A DNA stretch of 10,082 bases, taken from assembly GCA_022781015.1 (NCBI GenBank), contig JALEUF010000007.1, positions 1 through 10,082 on the forward strand, in the 5' to 3' direction. A program made the translations under genes and the position numbers. The notes under the pieces were generated by a model. That model worked only from the letters and a program-made list of their open reading frames with translations. It was not told the DNA's origin and did no database searches. Below are positions 5,213 through 10,082 of the stretch, in pieces. Position 1 is the first letter of the stretch. Each line of letters starts with the position of its first letter. The stretch is from Caryophanales bacterium (GTDB taxonomy: Bacteria; Bacillota_I; Bacilli_A; RFN20; CAG-826).

Positions 5213-8200
5213 ACAAAAAGTTTTTATTTGTATTGGCTTTGCCTTGTTTTCTTTGCTCATGCGGAGAAAATGAATCTGTATCTAATGAAAGTTCGATTAA
5301 GACCGATGAAGTTAGCATTAGCTTTGCAAAAACTAGATATGAGATATCTCCAAAAGATAAAGTAACAATAAAAGAAGATGCCGCGGGGGTTAAATATTCT
5401 TTCCAAGGTGGAACTCCAGAAGGGGTGACACTTAATGAAGAAACTGGTGAGATCGATTTTGATGAAAATGGTTCTTCAATTCCGGAAAAGGTCTATATTG
5501 CTACTTTAGGAAATAGCCAGGCCTCTACTATCGTATCTTTTAAAATTAAAGAAGATAAACCGGTTATCAATTTTGAATTCGATTCTGACTATGCAGTTAA
5601 TGGAGATGTGATAAAAGCCAAAGCGACTTCAAGCACTTCTAGCAAAGAATATGCAGTTACTTATTCTTTATCTTCTTCAATAAACGGCATCTCTATTGAT
5701 TCAAATACAGGAAAGATTTCTATTTCTAATGAAGTGGAAGATAAGACGGAATTTGAGGTAGTGGCAACTTCTAAACAAGAAAAGAAGAGTAAGAAATTAT
5801 TCGCGTTGACTAAAAATATAATCAAGCCAAAAAGAAAAGAGGCCATTATGGAGAAGTCAAATCTTGAAGACGCTTGTTTTGAACTTGACTTCAACGGGAA
5901 CGATATAGTTTCTACTACAACAAAAGAAAACCTATCTTTAAGAATTGATGGAACTAAGATTGAAGATTTTGAATATGATAGCTTGAATCATATAGTCAAA
6001 GTATCTTCTTCTAAATTCGCATCTTTAGAAGTCGGTTCATTCAATGTTAATGTTTCTACTTTGAGAAATAGAGTTAATTTCAATTTGGTAATCGCTAGCA
6101 AAATTATTTATGAAGCAAGCGAATTTGAAACTATTTTCGAACCAAATTACGATAATGGCACACCCTCATTTAAAGAAGGATCATTACAAGGGTATTATGT
6201 TTTAGGTGCAGACATTGATTTATCATCTTCCTTAAAAGAAGGAGGGGCATTATATCATAATGGCTCTTTATTCCTTCCTTTAGGTGCTTATGAAGATGGG
6301 GTTTATTCTGTTCCGTTTGAAGGAACTTTCGATGGGAACGGACATACCATTTCTTCCTTCTCCTATAAAGGAGATAAGACGCCTGTTAATGGTTTGTTTG
6401 GCTATAACAAGGGAACAATTAAGAATTTAACATTAAAGGGAAATATTGATAATCCTAAAAGCTGGTCTGGTGCTTTGGTTGGAAATAATTCTGGAACTAT
6501 CGAAGGTGTCATTTGTGATGTTTCATTATTAAACCAAGGGCAAAGTGCTACAGGTGTTATTGCTTCTGTTAACCATGGTTTAATCAAAGATTGTTTTTCT
6601 ATCAATGAAAATGTGACTGGTTATAATCAGGCTGATAAAAACTATCAAAATTCTGGAATTATTGTTGGATTAAACGATGTAGATGGATTAATCGAAAACG
6701 TTTATGGCGTATCAAGTGAATCTTCTTCTAATCTTATTGGCTTCTCTTTAAATAGCGAAGTAAGCGAGACTAGTGCAGGGAAGAAATTTGCTAGCAAAGA
6801 AGAACTGCTTTCTGCCGATTATTCTTCCTTTTCTAGCGAATATATAACCATTAAGGGTGGAGAACTATCTAATAATGTATTGTTTGTTTCTTCTAACCTA
6901 GGAAAGTTTGATTTTGATCCTGCTCTTCCTTCTTATTTATTAAAAGGAAAAGAATATCAACTTGATATGGTTATTCTTCCTATTGAAAATAAAGTTGAAG
7001 CCATGAAATTAGTTTCCTTTGAAATAGTAGGGGAAAGTCATGGAATAACAATTAATGGAAATAAAATCGATGCTTCATTACTAAATGTGGATGAAACAAA
7101 TATTACTATCAAGGCTAGTTTAACTTTTAATGGCAAAAATTATGAAGCAAGTAAAGATATTAAAGTCTACAAATCATTAAGCGAAGTCTCCATCTTAAAT
7201 GATGAAGAATATTTTGTTTCTGGAACTAGAATTAAATTAAAGGCTGGAAACTTAAATAATATCGATGTTGAAACTACATTTAGCCTTGATGTAGATGAGA
7301 TGAAGTGGAAAACTAGGTTCTTCAACATCAGCGGCGATTATCTTTATATCCAAGATGATGTTCCTAATTATGTTAGTAGCGTTTCTATTAAGGCAACTCA
7401 ACTTGGAACAACTTCTAAGACCAAAACATTCCAAATCAAGCAATTGAAGGGATTGGATAATGCAAACCAAATTCATTATAAAGGCGATGAATCGAATTTT
7501 GTCTATGATATAAATGCAACAGAAATAAAAGAAATAACATTGATGGGAGAAGCTTTGCCAAAGACTTCTTATTCATTCTCTTCAAATAAATTATCCATTG
7601 ACCCATCTGCCCTAGGGACATTTGATTCAAGAAAAGAATTAGTTGTTTATGCAGATAATGATGCCTACAGGATATTTGCAAATAGGACAAATGAAGAAAA
7701 ACTTACTTTAGAATCATTAAAGTCTACTTATGGAGAAGATAAGGTTATTACAATTTCTTCTTTAGAGGAATTTAAACAATATTTTGCTCTTGATGGGACT
7801 ACTAATCCATCATTAGCCAGTTCATTCTCCAAAGATAAAGTCTATGCCTTAACTAGTGATTTGGATTTTGCCTCTATTGCTAACTTTAAGCCAATCGGAA
7901 CAGATTTATACGGAATAGAAGAAGGGCAAGATGCAGCCTTTGCTGGTAAATTATTTGGATTAGGGCATTCTATTTCAAGTATTAATTTTGTTAATGAAGG
8001 AAGCTTCTATTGTGCTGGGTTATTCAATACATTAGAAGGAAGCATAATAGATTTGAATTTATACAATGTGAATATTAGTTTAGGGGGAGGCAATTTCGTT
8101 GGTACTGTTGCTGGAATAATGGGAGCCGAAGCGAAAATTAGCAATGTTAATGCTTTTAATTGCAACGTTGTTATTAATAGTGGTGATGGCTATAGCGTGC

Positions 8201-8313
8201 CAAATCATGGGGAAATTGCTTTAGGTGGATTAGTTGGAAAGACTTGGTCTAGTTCCATCAATCTATCAACTTACAATGGTTATTCAATTAATTTATATGG
8301 CATCAAGGCCTAA
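5209..8313 (+). CDS. Large surface lipoprotein with duplicated Ig-like/linker/GLUG modules
   Basis: A 1034-aa predicted lipoprotein, lipobox L15-C16-S17-C18, then an Asn/Ser/Glu-rich linker. Two Ig-like domains follow at about 33-115 and 118-205, each with a 'GxxxxxxTGxI' turn (GVTLNEETGEI, GISIDSNTGKI) as in cadherin-like or putative Ig domains. A linker domain (about 218-298) leads into a GLUG-type region (about 300-510) with rungs such as NGLFGYNKGTIKN and GALVGNNSGTIEG. The plan then repeats: Ig-like parts (about 570-655, 665-745), linker (about 770-830) and GLUG (about 846-1034). No catalytic signature is recognised. ATG 5209 overlaps the permease stop as ATGA and follows GGAGG (5195-5199). 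Its location in the operon suggests glycan capture or display beside the importer, but function is inference. It is not a recognisable solute-binding protein. No anchor beyond the lipid is seen. Confidence 0.8.
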   Translation: MNKKFLFVLALPCFLCSCGENESVSNESSIKTDEVSISFAKTRYEISPKDKVTIKEDAAGVKYSFQGGTPEGVTLNEETGEIDFDENGSSIPEKVYIATLGNSQASTIVSFKIKEDKPVINFEFDSDYAVNGDVIKAKATSSTSSKEYAVTYSLSSSINGISIDSNTGKISISNEVEDKTEFEVVATSKQEKKSKKLFALTKNIIKPKRKEAIMEKSNLEDACFELDFNGNDIVSTTTKENLSLRIDGTKIEDFEYDSLNHIVKVSSSKFASLEVGSFNVNVSTLRNRVNFNLVIASKIIYEASEFETIFEPNYDNGTPSFKEGSLQGYYVLGADIDLSSSLKEGGALYHNGSLFLPLGAYEDGVYSVPFEGTFDGNGHTISSFSYKGDKTPVNGLFGYNKGTIKNLTLKGNIDNPKSWSGALVGNNSGTIEGVICDVSLLNQGQSATGVIASVNHGLIKDCFSINENVTGYNQADKNYQNSGIIVGLNDVDGLIENVYGVSSESSSNLIGFSLNSEVSETSAGKKFASKEELLSADYSSFSSEYITIKGGELSNNVLFVSSNLGKFDFDPALPSYLLKGKEYQLDMVILPIENKVEAMKLVSFEIVGESHGITINGNKIDASLLNVDETNITIKASLTFNGKNYEASKDIKVYKSLSEVSILNDEEYFVSGTRIKLKAGNLNNIDVETTFSLDVDEMKWKTRFFNISGDYLYIQDDVPNYVSSVSIKATQLGTTSKTKTFQIKQLKGLDNANQIHYKGDESNFVYDINATEIKEITLMGEALPKTSYSFSSNKLSIDPSALGTFDSRKELVVYADNDAYRIFANRTNEEKLTLESLKSTYGEDKVITISSLEEFKQYFALDGTTNPSLASSFSKDKVYALTSDLDFASIANFKPIGTDLYGIEEGQDAAFAGKLFGLGHSISSINFVNEGSFYCAGLFNTLEGSIIDLNLYNVNISLGGGNFVGTVAGIMGAEAKISNVNAFNCNVVINSGDGYSVPNHGEIALGGLVGKTWSSSINLSTYNGYSINLYGIKA
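5305..6738 (+). repeat. Protein-level super-repeat, copy 1 (Ig-Ig-linker-GLUG)
   Basis: Codes for residues about 33-510 of the large lipoprotein. The order is Ig-like, Ig-like, a linker domain ending RVNFNLVIASK, then a GLUG module. The GLUG module opens with SEFETIF, runs through YYVLGADIDL and FEGTFDGNGHTISSFSY, and has several G-x-I rungs. The same order and landmarks recur in copy 2 and in the downstream protein. The homology is visible in residues, hardly in DNA, so the duplication is old. Boundaries are approximate. Confidence 0.6.
6916..8310 (+). repeat. Protein-level super-repeat, copy 2 (Ig-Ig-linker-GLUG)
   Basis: Codes for residues about 570-1034 of the same lipoprotein. Landmarks corresponding to copy 1 are the linker ending DNDAYRIFANR, the module opening ITISSLEEFKQYF, VYALTSDLDF, FAGKLFGLGHSISSINF, and the closing LGGLVGK rung. 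The Ig-like parts lack the clear TGxI turn of copy 1 and are more divergent. This copy is closer to the module in the next gene than to copy 1. Confidence 0.6.
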
Positions 8314-8323
8314 GGAGTAATTT

Positions 8324-9829
8324 ATGAAAAAAAGAAATCTTGTTTTATGTTTAGCTTCCCTTTGCGGAGCAACTGCATTAATTTGCGGAACCTTATTATC
8401 TAACGGTAATGTGTTTAGCTTATCTTCGACTGTAGCTAATTATGATTTAAAAATTGATAATCAAAATATCGAAATTAATGGTACCCATGCATCAATTAAG
8501 GCTGCGGATGCAACTTATAATTTAAATCTAGATGTAAATGGAACTTTAACAAAAAAAGAAGGTTACTTACGTCTGCAAGGATCCTTGTCAAACTTCGGGA
8601 ACGCTTCTTCTAAAATCAAAGGAATGAGTTCTATAAGCTTAACCTCAGAGGGAGCAATTTACCTAGAATACGGTAAGACACCATCATTAGTTAAAAAAGT
8701 TTCATTAAAATCTGATACACCTGTTGAATTAGATAATTCTACATATTTTAGAATTTCCTCCGAATGGGGAACTATTTATTCAATGAATATAACTTATACC
8801 TGTAATGACCAAAGCCAAGATGTCATTGTTTCAGGTGATGCGTTAACTCTTCCTGGTATTGCGCTTTCTACTGATACCGTGAATACGATTGGCTGGAAAA
8901 GATTTTATTTCACCGCTAGTGAAGGCAAATTAACCATTAATGATTATGTTCCTGCTGAGGTAAATGGTATTGGACTTACTTCGGATTCAGGTGATTATTT
9001 CTTAAATTATAAGAAAGCAATTGCGAGTAAAAACAATGTTATTACCCATTTCTCTTCCGATTCTGATACATATGAATTAAGTCTTCCTTCAGCAGTAGGA
9101 GTTACTAGGGTTAATCTAAATCAAGTAGAGACTTCTTTTGCCTTGAATGGAAATAAAGTATCTTTGGAACACGCTAATGCATCAATGGATAGAGTTGACG
9201 TATTTACCGAAGACGACAATGTTTATAGATTCTATATTAATAAATTAGCAAGCGATAAAAGAGATGCTTCTTTCTTGAAAGCTAATTTAGATCCTGGAAC
9301 AGAAGTTATTACAATTTCTAGTGTTGAACAATTCAAAACTCTATTCCAAGGAACCGATGGAGTTCTTAGCGAAGAACAAAAGGCAAATCTATCAAAGATA
9401 TATCTTTTAGATGCTGACTTGGATTTTAATAACGAAAGCATTTACACAATTGGTCATAGTGGAGCTGAACCATTACCTTTCTATGGAAGGATTTATGGGA
9501 ATGGATATACAATAAAAAACTTCTCCATTAATTCTATTGCCGGCCAATCTAAAACTGCACTTATTGGAGATTTAGCTGGACACATATATGATTTGAACAT
9601 CGAAAATATGACAAACGAATCTAATAGTTGGGCTGTTGGAGGGTTATCTGCAACAAGCACAGGAACGATTGAAAATGTCCATGTAATAAATTCGACAATC
9701 AGAAAAGGAGATACTCGCCCTGAATTGAATAGTAGCGAAAATCTAGGCGCTATCGCAGGCAAGATGTTTGATGGCAGCATCTCTTCTTGTTCATATAATG
9801 GATACCTAGGTGGTTTATATATAAAGTAG
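8324..9829 (+). CDS. Secreted protein with Ig-like, linker and GLUG modules, paralogous to the upstream C-terminus
   Basis: A 501-aa exported protein. A basic start (MKKRNL) and hydrophobic stretch to about residue 25 form a signal peptide or N-terminal anchor. Cys14 and Cys21 are preceded by Leu and Ile, so no lipobox is present. A beta-rich domain at about 40-165, ending SEWGTIYSMNITYTC, is not assigned to a family. An Ig-like part (about 168-250), a linker (about 256-312, ending EDDNVYRFYINK) and a GLUG module (about 328-501) follow. From about residue 190 it aligns with the last 330 residues of the preceding lipoprotein: VITISSVEQFKTLF, IYLLDADLDF, FYGRIYGNGYTIKNFS, and the final SYNGY. 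The stop of the previous gene lies eleven bases upstream, and AAGGAG (8312-8317) is a good ribosome binding site. Probably a surface or secreted partner in glycan binding; that role is inferred. No catalytic motif seen. Confidence 0.75.
   Translation: MKKRNLVLCLASLCGATALICGTLLSNGNVFSLSSTVANYDLKIDNQNIEINGTHASIKAADATYNLNLDVNGTLTKKEGYLRLQGSLSNFGNASSKIKGMSSISLTSEGAIYLEYGKTPSLVKKVSLKSDTPVELDNSTYFRISSEWGTIYSMNITYTCNDQSQDVIVSGDALTLPGIALSTDTVNTIGWKRFYFTASEGKLTINDYVPAEVNGIGLTSDSGDYFLNYKKAIASKNNVITHFSSDSDTYELSLPSAVGVTRVNLNQVETSFALNGNKVSLEHANASMDRVDVFTEDDNVYRFYINKLASDKRDASFLKANLDPGTEVITISSVEQFKTLFQGTDGVLSEEQKANLSKIYLLDADLDFNNESIYTIGHSGAEPLPFYGRIYGNGYTIKNFSINSIAGQSKTALIGDLAGHIYDLNIENMTNESNSWAVGGLSATSTGTIENVHVINSTIRKGDTRPELNSSENLGAIAGKMFDGSISSCSYNGYLGGLYIK
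9089..9826 (+). repeat. Linker-GLUG module, third copy
   Basis: Codes for residues about 256-501 and is the third occurrence of the linker plus GLUG unit in this operon. It shares a 15-base identical stretch (GTTATTACAATTTCT) with copy 2, at 9305-9319 and 7744-7758, both encoding VITIS at the module entrance. Otherwise similarity is at protein level. Confidence 0.6.
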
Positions 9830-9837
9830 GGGATAAA

Positions 9838-10082
9838 ATGGCATCATTAGGGAAAAATCAATCTTTTGCAAGAGAAGTAAATAATCTTCTTGTATTGAAG
9901 GCTTTATCAAAGCAAAGTCTTAGTGCGACTGAATTGTCTACCCATTTTAAATTGTCTAATGCAACTTTATCTTCTTTGCTAAAGAACTTATCTTCACTTG
10001 GGCTAATAGAAAAGGTTGGTTCTACATCAACTTCCGGCCTTGGAAGGAAAATGGTTAAATTTTCTTTGTCTTCGACTTACGG
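9838..10082 (+). CDS. Probable ROK-family transcriptional regulator, N-terminal part (3' end outside window)
   Basis: The first 81 codons are present and the gene runs off the right edge. Residues about 11-60 form a winged helix-turn-helix: a first helix REVNNLLVLKALSK, then LSATELSTHFKLSNATLSSLLKNL with the recognition helix at about 41-52, then a wing. The wing contains SGLGRKMVKFSLSSTYG, closely resembling the 'GRPxxxLxLNPxxGY' passage that joins the DNA-binding domain to the sugar-kinase-like domain in ROK repressors (XylR, NagC). The sugar-binding part is not visible, so a MarR-type protein is not fully excluded. ATG 9838 follows AGGGGA (9828-9833), eight bases after the previous stop, placing it in the same operon. 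It likely senses the imported sugar and controls this locus, including itself; that is inference. Confidence 0.65.
   Translation, partial: MASLGKNQSFAREVNNLLVLKALSKQSLSATELSTHFKLSNATLSSLLKNLSSLGLIEKVGSTSTSGLGRKMVKFSLSSTY

Noticed and set aside
7252..7690. Minus-strand open frames within the large lipoprotein gene
   Set aside because: The plus frame is continuous and shows repeated domain structure; the antisense frames are by-products of low GC composition.
8363..8386. Lipoprotein lipobox in the 501-aa protein (Cys14 or Cys21)
   Set aside because: The residue before each Cys is Leu or Ile rather than Gly, Ala or Ser, so lipid modification is unlikely.
1..10082. CRISPR arrays, tRNA/rRNA genes, insertion sequences, phage genes
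   Set aside because: No spaced direct repeats, no cloverleaf-type or rRNA sequence, and no transposase or integrase motifs were seen on either strand.

Overview
The window looks like chromosome of an AT-rich, Gram-positive-type bacterium. Two secreted proteins carry lipoprotein signal peptides, the ABC permeases are of the Firmicute carbohydrate type, and several operon-internal genes have GGAGG-type ribosome binding sites. UGA is used as a genuine stop: the second permease ends exactly where MalG-like proteins end, at TGA. This argues against the Mycoplasma/Spiroplasma code. The best guess is an uncultivated gut or rumen Bacilli/Erysipelotrichales/RF39-like Bacillota; this is inference from style, not a marker gene.

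Layout. Positions 1-228 hold the C-terminal end of a probable Nudix hydrolase (+). It overlaps, stop codon to stop codon, with a 450-aa MFS transporter on the minus strand (225-1577). A 253-bp divergent regulatory region (1578-1830) holds a recognisable promoter for the rightward genes, two tandem 23-bp repeats, two dyads and a half-matching cre-like site. From 1831 to the right edge everything is on the + strand with almost no gaps, so it is very probably one operon: GH16 glucanase lipoprotein (1831-3306), two carbohydrate ABC permeases (3309-4301, 4301-5212), a 1034-aa lipoprotein of Ig-like and GLUG modules (5209-8313), a 501-aa secreted protein with the same C-terminal modules (8324-9829), and the N-terminal part of a probable ROK-family regulator (9838 onward, cut by the window edge).

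Inferred joint function: a Gram-positive polysaccharide utilisation locus. The surface-anchored GH16 enzyme would cut a beta-glucan-like polymer, the two permeases would import the oligosaccharides using an ATPase encoded elsewhere, and the ROK protein would sense the sugar. No extracellular solute-binding protein is present in the window. The place next to the permeases is instead occupied by two modular surface proteins. These share a repeated unit (Ig-like part, about 55-residue linker domain, GLUG beta-rung domain) that occurs twice in the large protein and once in the small one. That unit is the most novel-looking content here.
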